DNA of 64,000 nucleotides from Pseudo-nitzschia pungens (lineage: Eukaryota; Bacillariophyta; Bacillariophyceae; Bacillariales; Bacillariaceae). Every line of letters begins with the position of its first letter. Within the stretch, counting starts at the first letter, position 1. The DNA is taken from NCBI GenBank assembly GCA_037355855.1, contig CM074760.1, positions 3,588,501-3,652,500 on the forward strand. Direction: 5' to 3'. A program made the position numbers and the translations under genes. Positions 9,802-19,829 of the stretch are shown here, piece by piece. The notes under the pieces were generated by a model. That model saw only the letters and a program-made list of their open reading frames with translations. It searched no databases and was not told the origin of the DNA.

Positions 9802-11301
9802 TAGTTTGTTCAGAGGGGCTAGGATGTGGGAGCGGCGCTTCCACATGTCCCGGTAGAAATTTACCATTCCAAGGAACATCTTGAGTTGCTTGGTGTTCTT
9901 GGGGGCTTCCAGGCGCTTCATCGCCTCCAGCTTCTTTGGCTGGGGCTGAATGCCCTCTGTTGTTAACAGAAATCCCAGATATTCCACTTCTTTTTGCATG
10001 AAAAAGGATTTTCGTAGGTTGGCTCTGAAGCCAGCATCATCCAGTCTCTGTAGGACTGTGTCGATTTTGTTGAGGTGATCCTGTTCAGATTCTCCCTCCC
10101 GCTGAATGATCAGGATATCATCAATATAGACAAGAACGTAGTCCAGATCCCCTAGTAGGTTCATCATGACTGATTGGAAGATGTCGGGCGCACATGCGAT
10201 TCCCATTGCCAGTCGTTTGTAGGCATACTTTCCCCACGGCAGAATGGTGGAGCAAATTTTCTGGCTCTCTTTGCAGATGGGGATGGTGTAGTACCCTTGG
10301 GATAAGTCCAGTGCCGTAGCAGACTTAAATTTCTGTAGTCTTTGGATGGTTTCCCCAATGCGTGGTAGGGGGAACGGCTTTCGTTGAATGGCTGCATTCA
10401 TCTTCCGAAAGTCCGTGAGGACTCGTATGTCCCCTGTCTTTTTGGGTTGACAGAACGTCGGTGATGCCCATGGTGAGTCATCATCATGTGGAAGTTTCTC
10501 CAGGACTCCAATGTCACAGAGCCTGTTGATTTCCTTCCGGAGTGCTTGTTCAAAGGCATGGGGTACTGAATAGTACCTCTGCCTGACCGGTTTAACCCCT
10601 GGTTGGAGTTCAATAGATACCGGTTCAATATTCTTGAGCAGTCCCAGACCTCCTCCAAAGAGTGTGGGGAACTTCTTCAATGTTTTCTTCAGGGCCTCCT
10701 TAGACGCGTCTGTGATCTCCAGGTCGTTGACCATAGCGTCTATATCGACTTTGGAGTAGTCGGCGTCCAAAATTTTAGATTGCCTTTCTTCCTCTTTTTG
10801 GAGGATTGGACTCTGTGTGTTGGCAAAGAATACTGCCTCGCATTTGTCCGGGTTCGAGAGCTCCCCCATTCCCTTCATGGGAATGGAGTCACCCTGCCAT
10901 TCAATTGTTCGGGAGCTGTATTTTATATCCAGTCCCAGTTGTGCCATCAGGTCGGATCCTATGATCATGTCATAGGGCACTTCCTCGTGGTGGTGATATT
11001 CATCCACTTGGAAGGTCCATTTGATGGTCTTGGAGTTTGAAAATTCTATCAGCCTTAGTCCCACTGAAGCCGCAGACTTGGTTCTGAACTTGCCTCCATA
11101 CGTGTTGTAGGTGACAGATCTTCGGTCTCGGTTCGTTAGTTGACTTCGGTCGACAAACTGTTGTAGTATGATGGATTTGGAGCAACCAGAGTCTAGTAGG
11201 CCCCGGAGCATCCGTCCCCTTCCCTTGTGGTCCAATACCTCCACACAGACGTCCGCAAACCGGTTGATTATGCGGGGTCCAGTGTGGATGGTATCAGCCA
11301 T
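9802..11301 (-). CDS. Gypsy-1 pol, N-terminal part (protease, reverse transcriptase)
   Basis: First half of the gypsy-1 polyprotein. It starts with an ATG directly after the gag TGA (gag ...TGA ATG...), in the same frame. A retroviral-type aspartic protease is marked by LLDSGCSK near residue 37. Reverse transcriptase follows, with the YIDD catalytic box in VLVYIDDILI near residue 391. The gene then runs to HILAPLNKL, where the DDE transposon begins; homology resumes at 5895. Nearly identical to the same region of gypsy-2. Expression could be by TGA readthrough or by termination and reinitiation on the adjacent ATG. Confidence 0.92.
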
Positions 11302-12720
11302 TCAGTTGTGGGATCCTTTCTTTTTGAAGGTTTTTCTGTACTTTCTTCTGTACTCTTTGAGTTCTCGTTCAGAGATATCAATCTCGTCGTCAGAGACTTC
11401 ATGATCAGCTTGGGCCGTGGCCAGTACATAGGAGTACTCGTGGTTGGAGAGGTTCCTTCCCCAGTGGGGTTTGGAGTGTTGCTCGGTATCCGAGTCTTCT
11501 TTTGCCACAAAATGTTCCTTGAGCAAATTGATGGTCTCCCGGTCGAACTTTCCCTTCTTGGGAGGTCCGCCGGTTAGTTTCCAGCATTTGCCGGCATGGA
11601 CCTTGCCACAGGTCTTGCATAGCTGTTGGTTGCTGTTGTCCACAGGGCGCTTCTTTTTGCCAGGGGATTTCCCGTGGTGGGTTCCTCCCCCAGATGCGGC
11701 CTTGGGGGTCTTCTTGGGGCCACCGGTTTGTTTTTCGAGGTCCGCGATGCGTTTGCGGAGTTCATCCTCGTTCCGGATGGTGATTTCCAGGTTTTCGAGC
11801 TTGTCGATAGTGGTGTTAAAGGGGTGTTTGTAGACGTCCCAACTAATGTGCTCCAGCTTCTCGCGTTGGGAGTGGGTCATGTTGGCATCTAGGATTTCCT
11901 TCATGTCCTCTTCTGAGTAACTGGATGGTGCAGTGCCGTTTGCAGCGCCACTTTCCCAGAGGCAATCGGGTAGATAGCTCTGTAGCTCGGCCATACGGTT
12001 TGCCCATGAGCGAATACCGTGTTTCATGTCGATTTTCGTGTTCCGGATGAATCTCCGGAGCAGAATGTATGATCTTTTGCCATTCATGTCATTGCCAAAG
12101 ATTTTGAGCTTGAGGGCGTGCATACACTCCTCAATGATATCCTTTCTGTACTCCTGGGTTTGGTAGTACTGGATGAGGGTACTTGAGACCCTTTTCTTTG
12201 GGACCGGACCGTCAAGTGCGGTTGGTTCCGGTTCGTGTTCGGACGCCGCCGTAGCAGTCGTGTTGTCCTTCTCGGTTGGGGCGTTGGCGCCCTCCACCGC
12301 CTCTTTGGATTTGTCAGCGGGGGGTTCCTTAGGAGGTTCCTTAGGTTCCCGCATGGCAATCCTCTCGAGTTTTTGTTGGATCAGTTGGTTGTTGTGTACC
12401 TTGTGTCCTGGTTCGGCATAATACGTCCGGCCCAAAACCATCTGGACAATAGAGAGTGCCTCGAGGGAGAGGATTCTCTGTAGGACATCCAGTTTCTGAT
12501 CTCCTTGGAGTTTCTCGTTGTTGACAATTTTCTGGTCAAAGTCTCGCTTCCAGATGATGAAGAGTTCCGGTCTTTCAGTGCCGGTGAGTACCTTCAGATA
12601 GTCACTGAAGGCCACTCCCCCTTTCTCGGAGTCTATGCTCATCTTCACAGCATCGGCGTCTTCCGGCCAGTTCTCGCGAGTGAAGTTAAAGGGTTTCTGT
12701 TTGGTTCCTTTGGACGCCAT
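11302..12720 (-). CDS. gag: Gypsy-1 gag, 472 aa
   Basis: Structural protein of gypsy-1. The N-terminal two thirds are helical and charged with a conserved block YYQTQEYRKDI then AELQSYLPDCLW. A basic stretch (GKSPGKKKRP) precedes a single compact zinc knuckle, CKTCGKVHAGKC, near residue 375, for RNA binding. It ends ...KKKGSHN then TGA, immediately followed in frame by the pol ATG. Compared with gypsy-2 gag, the last ~130 residues are almost identical while the first ~340 are clearly diverged. Confidence 0.92.
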   Translation of the reverse strand: MASKGTKQKPFNFTRENWPEDADAVKMSIDSEKGGVAFSDYLKVLTGTERPELFIIWKRDFDQKIVNNEKLQGDQKLDVLQRILSLEALSIVQMVLGRTYYAEPGHKVHNNQLIQQKLERIAMREPKEPPKEPPADKSKEAVEGANAPTEKDNTTATAASEHEPEPTALDGPVPKKRVSSTLIQYYQTQEYRKDIIEECMHALKLKIFGNDMNGKRSYILLRRFIRNTKIDMKHGIRSWANRMAELQSYLPDCLWESGAANGTAPSSYSEEDMKEILDANMTHSQREKLEHISWDVYKHPFNTTIDKLENLEITIRNEDELRKRIADLEKQTGGPKKTPKAASGGGTHHGKSPGKKKRPVDNSNQQLCKTCGKVHAGKCWKLTGGPPKKGKFDRETINLLKEHFVAKEDSDTEQHSKPHWGRNLSNHEYSYVLATAQADHEVSDDEIDISERELKEYRRKYRKTFKKKGSHN

Positions 12721-13464
12721 GGTTAATCAGTTTTATTTAGTTAATTTAGTTACTTTAGTCTGTTATCTGCTAATCTGTTAATTTCAGTGTGGAAATGAGC
12801 AAAAGTGGTTGCTCCAGATTTTGCAGTTTTTGCTACTAAATTTGGTTTCCACGCGATAACTCGTGTTGTAACTGATTTTGCTCTCATCCATCTTGGTGGT
12901 GGGAGTTGTTTCTCTCTTTAGCTCCCGGGAATCCTGTGGTTCTCCGGAGTTGTTTCTGTTTTTATTTTGTGGGATTCGATTCCCGTGGTTCTCCGGCGTT
13001 GCTTCTCTGTTAAGCGGTCACCGGGCCGGTCCCACTTCCCGTTTCCCGTGGGATTAGTGGTGTTCGGGTATTTATCATATACCTTTCCGGATATCCATAT
13101 TTCGGTTGTGGTTGGCATCCCCTTTCCGGTCTGTCCATCCCCTCGGTGTTGGTCCAATTAGTCCATTCACTGATTTATGTGTCACTTTTTCGGCACATAT
13201 TTTCGCATTTTTCGATTATTTCTGTTGTCGACCATGGTCCTGTTTAGGTCCTTAGGTGTCTCTGTTGCTGCAGTTGCTCCTTGTAATGGAACCAACTGTT
13301 GCTGGGGTTGGTATTCCTTAGTGCTGCAGACACCGGATGTCCTTTCCCCTGTTTGCTTCTATGCGCCTCCATCTTTCGGCAGTTTCTTCGGTCCCGTCGG
13401 TTTGCCGACCGATCGATCCCTTCTCTGCTCATGGTCATCAGCGCTCAGCTTGATTTTAAAATCA
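12721..13464 (-). other. Gypsy-1 5' leader with palindrome at the primer-binding position
   Basis: Untranslated leader between the 5' LTR and gag. It contains two direct copies of a CGTGGTTCTCCGG block. Directly beside the LTR (13451-13464) is TGATTTTAAAATCA, a perfect 14-bp palindrome, where a tRNA primer site starting TGG would be expected. The same leader and palindrome occur in gypsy-2. Confidence 0.75.
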
Positions 13465-13653
13465 TGCCATACCCCGGGCCTACTAGTGATTAGAATAGTA
13501 GTGATATGCAAATAGTGAGCTCTATTGGTTAGTCCATTTGCTACAGTTCTAAGAGCCTTCCGAATCAGCGATTCTGTCGACTCGCCGATTGTTTTTATCC
13601 TTATCCCTAATCCAGTCCCGAGTAGACTCGTGACTGTATTCCGGTGCACGGCA
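13465..13653 (-). repeat. Gypsy-1 5' LTR (189 bp)
   Basis: Identical by eye to 3907-4095. It is followed by the second TATCT target duplication (13654-13658). It should hold the element's promoter; no TATA position is claimed. Confidence 0.93.
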
Positions 13654-14150
13654 TATCTTAGCATCCTGTACATCTTATAATATTGGGCCTAGCATTCTGT
13701 CTACCATCCTGTTTAGTTTTGCCTTTTTGGTTCTTCAAGGGGCCTAGCATTCTTTCTAGCATCCCGTTTAGTATTGCCTTTTCAGATCTTCATTTCCGTT
13801 CTTATCTTAGCATCCAATATATCTTATATTATAGGGCTGCTAAAAGTTGGGGCATGTAGATCTGGTACTAATCCTACTGGAAGGGCCTAGCATCCTGTCT
13901 AGCATTCTGTCTAGCATCCTGTCTAGCATCCTGTCTAGTATCCTGTCTAGTATCCCCCTTTCAGTTCTACAGTTGCGTCTGTATCTTAGCACCCTGTATC
14001 TCTAATAATATATGGGGGTGCTAAGACTTGGGGTATATAGATCTGGTACAAATCCTACTGGAAGGGCATAGCTATAATGCACCATAATCACACGCTGACG
14101 GGACATTTACAACTCCACACGCTTTACCGGAGCGCCAATACGTAGTAAGA
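13654..14150. repeat. Satellite, ~147-bp unit, right part and tail
   Basis: Continuation of the array left of gypsy-1, with GATCTGGTAC and CCTACTGGAAGGGC marks. It ends in a tail ATAATCACACGCTGACGGG...TTTACCGGAGCGCC, which also ends the array at 32088-32850. The shared tail suggests a single dispersed repeat family rather than a simple array. 14151-14460 holds no recognised gene. Confidence 0.8.
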
Positions 14151-14460
14151 TTACTTCGTAATTTGTGCAATAAAGACCTTCACCATTCCATACGAGAGCC
14201 GAGCCCAGCCTACCGTAGATCATTCAACAACGATTTGTTGACTCTTGAACTGCATGCATTGCTCGCATGCAGCAATACACAATAAAGTAAAAACTGCCGG
14301 TGGTACGTGTAGCTGTTGTCATTACGGTGCGATGGACACCGCTGCGGAAGACTTGTCGCCGTCGCCGTTGCCGTCGTCGCATCGACGAGACGCTCGAAAT
14401 CCGAGCTCGAATCCAAACCCGGACAAATCCAACACAAACCACTCCCATGAGTTGAAAGAA

Positions 14461-14990
14461 ATGGAAGCGAACGCGGCCGTTGTTGCCCGGTGTTTTCGTT
14501 CCGTTCTTCCTTTTGCTCTTCCTCCTTCTCGTCGCAACCGAAGGTCCCAATCGCAGTCGCAGTCGCAATCGCAATCGCAGTCGTTTCCGTTCTTTTATCG
14601 GATGCTGTTATTGTCAGGCCTTTGTCATCGGTCCTGCTTCGTCGGTTGCGGCAGTTCCTTTGCGCAATGGTCGGTCCCATCCCGCCGTGGTTTCAAACAG
14701 CAACGACAACGACAACATCTACGACAACATCAACGACAACAGCCCTATCGGAAGATCGACAGCGGAACCACCAAGAACCACCACCTGCTCGCGAATGAAC
14801 GCGGATTCGAACAAGAACAATTCGAAGAACAATTCAAACAATTTTTTCGTTGGCTTGTTGGATTCCTGGCAGCGCAAAATGAACACCGGTGGCTCTTACA
14901 ACCTCGGCATCGATTACGACCGGCTCAAATTTCCCGGCCCGGAGGTCGCTTCCATGGCGATTGCCGCCACCGCCAGGATTCGGCAGCAAA

Positions 14991-15024
<34 letters not shown>

Positions 15025-15661
15025 AGGCAACGAGCCGTCATTGGAAAGCAAGAAAAACAACGACAACGCGTTGTTCGTAGCACTGCTTCCGGCGCGGTCG
15101 CCATCGCTGCCCCGCCTCGAGCTGGCCACGTTCGCGGGGGGATGCTTCGGGGGACTCGAACTCGCCCTTCAGCGCATCCCCGGCGTCGAGCACACGCTGG
15201 TGGGATACACGCAGGGAGACGGTCGCCGAACCACGAGCAGGTCAGCGCGGGCAACACGGGCCACTGCGAGGCGGTGATGGCGTATTTCGTCCCTCCGTGG
15301 TGGCCTACGCGGATCTGGCGGCGATCTTTCTGGATCGGTGCATCGACGACCTGATGTCGGGGACCACTACCGGACGGGGATGTACGTGCACACGGCCGAG
15401 CAGAGGGATGCCGCCCTGCGAGCGATCCGAGCCGAGCTCTCGTCGAATCCGCGGTATAACAACAACAACGACAACAACGACAACAACAACCGAACCAATA
15501 GAAGCGAAACTCAGCAAACGGTGGCGTTGGAAGTAAAGCCCGCAAGGGCCTTTTGGCCGGCGGAAGCCTACCATCAGTGGTACCTGGAAAAGGGCGGGCG
15601 ATTTGGAAGGCCCCAATCAGCGGCCAAGGGTAACACGGACGAAATACGGTGCTACGGATGA
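14461..15661 (+). pseudogene. msrA: Peptide methionine sulfoxide reductase A, frameshifted
   Basis: MsrA reduces methionine-S-sulfoxide in proteins. Family blocks are present in order but in changing frames: LATFAGGCFGGLELA and VGYTQGDG (frame 2), PNHEQVSAGNTGHCEAV (frame 1), VVAYADLAAIF (frame 3), then VGDHYRTGMYVHT and FWPAEAYHQWYLEKGGR to IRCYG (frame 2, stop TGA). Each shift equals one missing base, near 15222, 15286 and 15350, next to short runs. The catalytic GCFWG motif reads GCFGG: the Cys codon is at 15143, but Trp is Gly (15149-15151). An N-terminal hydrophobic stretch (FFLLLFLLLV) suggests a signal or plastid-targeting presequence; the ATG at 14461 would need one more shift to reach it. 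Poly-Gln (about 14995-15023) and Asn-rich tracts lie within. It is a decayed gene, or one carrying assembly errors. Confidence 0.8.
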
Positions 15662-16072
15662 AGAAATAGAGCATTGTTCGACGAAAGCAAGGCCGACGCA
15701 ATGAACACGAAATTGAAATTGAAAATGACACGACACGACACGGCACGACACGACACACGGACAGCAGCCAATAGCAAACCAATCCAATACTGCCAATGAT
15801 TCGGAGGGGTTGAATTCAATTGAAAAACTGATTATAGTCATGATCAATACCATTTTTGTTATATTAGTGTAATGAGTTTGTGGCATTGTACTCTACCACA
15901 ATTCAAAGCCAACCACTGGAGACCAGCGAATAAGCAATGACGGCAGAGTACAATACAAGCGAAACGAATTTCGAAAAAAAACCACCAATGAACCGTAGAT
16001 CCACCCGTGGGAAAAATCACAAACATACGATGATGATGATGATGATGATGTGTTGTGAACATCGGCGACGCC
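15662..16072. other. Convergent intergenic region, MsrA remnant / DUF285 gene
   Basis: No gene is seen. It contains a short CACGACACGACACG-type run near 15730 and a (ATG)n trinucleotide tract near 16028-16050. Both flanking genes end here, so it probably holds both 3' ends. Confidence 0.6.
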
Positions 16073-18165
16073 TTACAACAGTGCAAAGACTACTGAGAGC
16101 AACACGGCACTCATCATTCCAACACCGACAAAGGATCCACCTGCAAGCAAGGTGCTGTCAACTCTCTGTGACTCCAGAGGAATGGTGGAGGCGAATGGAC
16201 TCGTGTTGCTCCCCTCTTCTCGGAGGAGACGCTCCATGTCGTCCCCAGAGAACGTGAAAGGCCGAGACAACAAGCGGCGGGCACCGCTCAGAGAAACCTC
16301 ACCAGCGCAGGTAAAGGCGCTTTCCAACTTTCCAAAATAGCCTGAGGTGACAAGGCTCACAAAGCCAGCAGCTTTGGAACCCACAGCGGTCCCATTTGCG
16401 TCAAAGGCATTCGAAACATCCACGATCCTGGTCAATACATCCGTGTTCGAATTGTCGAACAACGCACGAGTTGCAGCTTCGTTCGAGCACACAACATTGA
16501 CAAAGCCCGTCACAGAGTAGCCCTCTCCAATGTATTTCGCAGTTGGACGAACGCAAACACCAAATTCCTCACCCATCTTGTAGGAGGAGAAAGGAGCTCT
16601 GCCAATCCCGCACAAGAAAGCTTCGACATCCACATTCTTGGTTATCAAAGAACTCACAAGATCCTCATCGTCGTAACTAATGCTCACGGTCTGGGTGAAG
16701 TTTTGGAACTCTGCTTTGAAGTCGACCGTCACATTCAGCTTGGTATCCACAACGGAAAGATACTCTGCTCCATTCGCGGAGGTGTCAAAGTCTAGCTTTT
16801 TGGAAGCCCGGGCGCCTGCAACAAATTTGTAAATCATTGTTTTACCGGTATGACACGTGAGCGAACCATTCTGATAATCACAATATCATATTGTTATTCA
16901 GTATTTGTTTCGTATCCGCAAAATACTTACAAAGAGCAACTTCTCCAGAACTGTCGGTTTTTGATGTGTAGGCAGCAGTGTTTTTCACATTCGTGATTGT
17001 GTATTCTGCAGCATCTGTAGTACGTCGTCAGAAGATAAAGATGGAGAATTCATCATTTGAGAGGCCGCACAGAAAAAAGTTAAGAAATGTACCAAAGCAA
17101 CAAAAACGGTGACTTACAAATCGTGGCGCCGTTTCCTGTTGTGGAAACTGAAACTGTGTTTGCACTGTAAAGACTTGTGTCGAGGGCTGTGCCATTGATG
17201 CATGGTTCACCGGGTGGTACGTTGACAAAGAGCTCGGTTGCAACATTTGACAGGTCCAAGGCTTCGAAATAGGTTTTCATATTGAATGGTTCTAGAGTCA
17301 GGACTTCCGCGGTTTTGTCGTTCACTTTCGCACGCGCAACCTTGTGTGTACTGATTTGACAGTCCCCACACCACTGTGAATCCGAAAACAATGGTGTTCC
17401 ACCACCAACCGGGCATCCTGAATCAAGAAACATATCAGTAACCGTGGCATCTGTTCTGACCTTCGATGGCCAAGTAAGAAGACACTGATTGAAAGCAGAT
17501 GCACCATTGAACATATTATCCATCGTAGTCGCTAATGAAATGTCCCACGGATCGATGATTTGGTTGAAAGCAGAAGCCCCACGAAACATCTCATGCATTT
17601 GTACAAGGTTTTGTGTGTTCCACGATCCAATGGGTTGGTTGAAAGAAATTGCCTCCCGAAACATGAACATTGTTTTGTCAAGTTTTTGTGTGTTCCACGA
17701 TCCAATGGGTTGGTTGAAAACAGAAGCCTTACGAAACATATAATGCATTGCTTGAACGTTTTGTGTGTTCCACGATCCAATGGGTTGGTTGAAGGAAACG
17801 GCAGAATTGAACATATCACCCATATGTGTCACACTTGATGTGTCCCAGCAATGCAATGGCTCGTTGAAAGTACCCTTCAGGTAAAAAGCTCTATACATAT
17901 TATTTACTGCAGAAGTGTCCCAACAGTTGAAAGGTAAGCTGTATGGGCAGGTACCAGCGACGCAATTAGAAATAAGGGCCTCAAAGTCTGCACCAGTCTC
18001 GGTGATCATAGGACGATCGCCAGGGCACTCGGCGGCACATTGCTCACTTATAGAAAGCTTTCGATTGGTTTCTTGACCAATCTCCTTCGGAAGCTCAATC
18101 TCCTGCGACGCTTGGGCAAACCAGGCAATCCAAAGGAAAATGAGGGAGGACAGGAAGAATCTCAT
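16073..18165 (-). CDS. Secreted BspA-like (DUF285) repeat protein, 624 aa, two introns
   Basis: Proposed structure: exons 18165-17118, 17014-16931 and 16815-16073, with introns of 103 and 115 bp, both with GTAAGT/GTAAGTA donors and CAG acceptors, phase 1; the joined length is 1875 bp and stays open. The N-terminus is a signal peptide (RFFLSSLIFLWIAWFAQAS). Exon 1 encodes DUF285/BspA-type leucine-rich repeats with the W(D/N)T...V..M..MF...FNQPI pattern. Three consecutive units are almost identical, with a 75-bp (25-residue) DNA period near 17614, 17689 and 17764. The C-terminal half is unknown, with paired cysteines, and ends in a hydrophobic tail (VGVGMMSAVLLSVVFALL), which fits a GPI signal or membrane anchor. 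A cell-surface role is inferred; such proteins are abundant in diatoms and microbes, function mostly unknown. Confidence 0.82.
16816..16930 (-). other. Intron 2 of the DUF285 gene
   Basis: Donor GTAAGTATTTTG at 16930 and acceptor TTTGTTGCAG ending at 16816. Phase 1 on both sides. Confidence 0.8.
17015..17117 (-). other. Intron 1 of the DUF285 gene
   Basis: Donor GTAAGTCACC at 17117 and acceptor TACTACAG ending at 17015. Phase 1 on both sides; the retained frame would hit a stop soon after. Confidence 0.8.
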
Positions 18166-18589
18166 CTTGGACGATGACAGACTTGGTGCGATGCCGACTA
18201 TGGAAAGGTAAATAGCAAATAAATCAGCAACTGGTGAGTGAGTACAAGGTCATGTCCACGAGTCAGCAATGAAATCCATTGTTTGTGAATTACAAAGTAA
18301 AGAAAATAGAGTAGTATCGCGGAAGCCGTTTGATGCCGTTTGATGCCGTTTGAGACATCGAGGGGAGGAGCCTGATTGATAAAAAATCACGTTGTAGGTC
18401 AACGACTGATTTGTGAAGGAATTATGCTCGTCATGGCGAACGACTTACAATTGAGACAAGTAAGTTTCTATTTTCACAACCTGTTAAAATGATAATGTGG
18501 GATGAGACAGTCTTTGAATCCAAGGGGGGAAAAAAGCAGAATTTTTGCATGAGGAGCTGGTTTAGGTATCGGAAAGTCCTAGACAAACG
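18166..18589. other. Upstream region of the DUF285 gene
   Basis: No coding sequence is seen. A TGATGCCGTT(TGATGCCGTT) direct repeat lies near 18330. It should contain the promoter of the DUF285 gene, but no motif is claimed. Confidence 0.5.
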
Positions 18590-19700
18590 ATAGTAGTGGT
18601 GATAAAAAATACTTGAGCTAAACTGCTCGAGCTACTAGTTTAGTAGGTCTCATGATAAAAAAATAAAGTTGAACTTTGGCTTAGCAACTTAAGGATGAAA
18701 AAAAGTAAAATTGACTTTGGCTTCGCAACTTAAGGATGAAAAAAAGTAAAGTTGACTTTGGCTTAGCAACTTAAAGGATGAAAAAAAGTAAAATTACACG
18801 AGCTAACCTTACACTTACTTTCGGTTGAATGATAAAAAAATATATTGAGCCTCGGCTTCAAGGCTTAGTTGTAAGTAAGATTACCCGTACTGTACGTGCG
18901 TGAGGTTCCAAAAATTATGATGAAAAAAACTACTTTCAATCCGACGAGTGATAAGAAGTAATTGAGAGCTAAATTGCTCGAGCTAGTTTAGTAGGTCTCA
19001 TGATGAAAAAATAAAGTTGAACTTTGGCTTAGCAACTTAAGAAGGATGAAAAAAAGTAAAATTACACCGAGCTAACCTTACACTTACTTTCGGTTGAATG
19101 ATAAAAAAATATATTGAGCCTCGGCTTCAAGACTTAGTTGTAAGTAAGATTACCCGTACTGTCCGTGCGTGAGGTTCCAAAAATTATGATGAAAAAAACT
19201 ACTTTCAATCCAACGAGTGATAAAAAGTAATTGAGAGCTAAATTGCTCGAGCTAGTTTAGTAGGTCTCATGATAAAAAAATAAAGTTGAACTTTGGCTTC
19301 GCAACTTAAGGATGAAAAAAAGTATCATTATACGAGCTAGTTTTGGTCTAATGATAAAATATTTTGAGCTCTGGCTTAAGGATGGGGAAAGTCTTGTTTA
19401 GTAAGTAACCTTACATGAGGTACAAAAAAGTTTGATCTTAATTAAGCAGAATTACACGAGCTACTTTCAATCCAATGATAAAGTAATGTTTTGAGATTTG
19501 GCGTAAGGATCAGGAAAGTCCTTTTGTAAATGCCCGTACTCGTACAATGTCAGGTTCCAAAGATTTTGAGAAAAAGAAAGCAGATTACACGAGCTTACTT
19601 TCGGTTGAATGATAAAAAAATATTGAGCCTCTGCGTGAGGTTCCAAAAATTATGATAGAAAAAAGCAGAATTACACGATCTACTTTTCAGTCAACTGATA
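18590..19700. repeat. AT-rich direct repeats, ~265-360-bp period
   Basis: Recurring blocks: CTCGAGCTAGTTTAGTAGG (near 18628, 18978 and 19246), GTTGAACTTTGGCTTAGCAAC, GGATGAAAAAAAGTAAAATT, and GTGAGGTTCCAAAAATTATG (near 18900, 19170 and 19627). Copies are diverged and partly rearranged. No coding potential is seen. Confidence 0.8.
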
Positions 19701-19733
19701 AATTAATGTTTTTATCTTTTGCTTTTAAGGATA

Positions 19734-19829
19734 TGAAGATATCCAAGATGGATGCTATGGATTGTGCTAAGGCTACTACTGTGTAGGGAAGTGTACTGGG
19801 ACTACAGGCAGTAGCATCCAGTGGCTGAC
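19734..19829 (+). repeat. Old copia LTR fragment, left part
   Basis: It starts TGAAGATATCCAAG and matches the first ~95 bp of the copia-1 LTRs (22074, 31169). It ends in TAGCATCCAGTGGCTGAC (19812-19829), which is repeated at 21322-21339, after the inserted block. Confidence 0.8.

Larger units (their letters stand above)
3907..13653 (-). mobile_element. Gypsy-1, LTR retrotransposon (Ty3/gypsy), TSD TATCT
   Basis: A complete minus-strand Ty3/gypsy element with identical 189-bp LTRs (TGCC...GGCA) at both ends and a 5-bp target duplication TATCT at 3902-3906 and 13654-13658. Order from the 5' end (high coordinates) is LTR, leader, gag, pol, LTR. Pol is split by a 3.9-kb DDE transposon at 5896-9801. 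Without it the element is about 5.84 kb, the same size as gypsy-2, its close relative. LTR identity indicates recent insertion. Confidence 0.95.

Noticed and set aside
14322..14680. Arg-rich minus-strand frames over the start of MsrA
   Set aside because: Shadows of CG-rich, repeat-like coding DNA; the plus strand carries the MsrA blocks.
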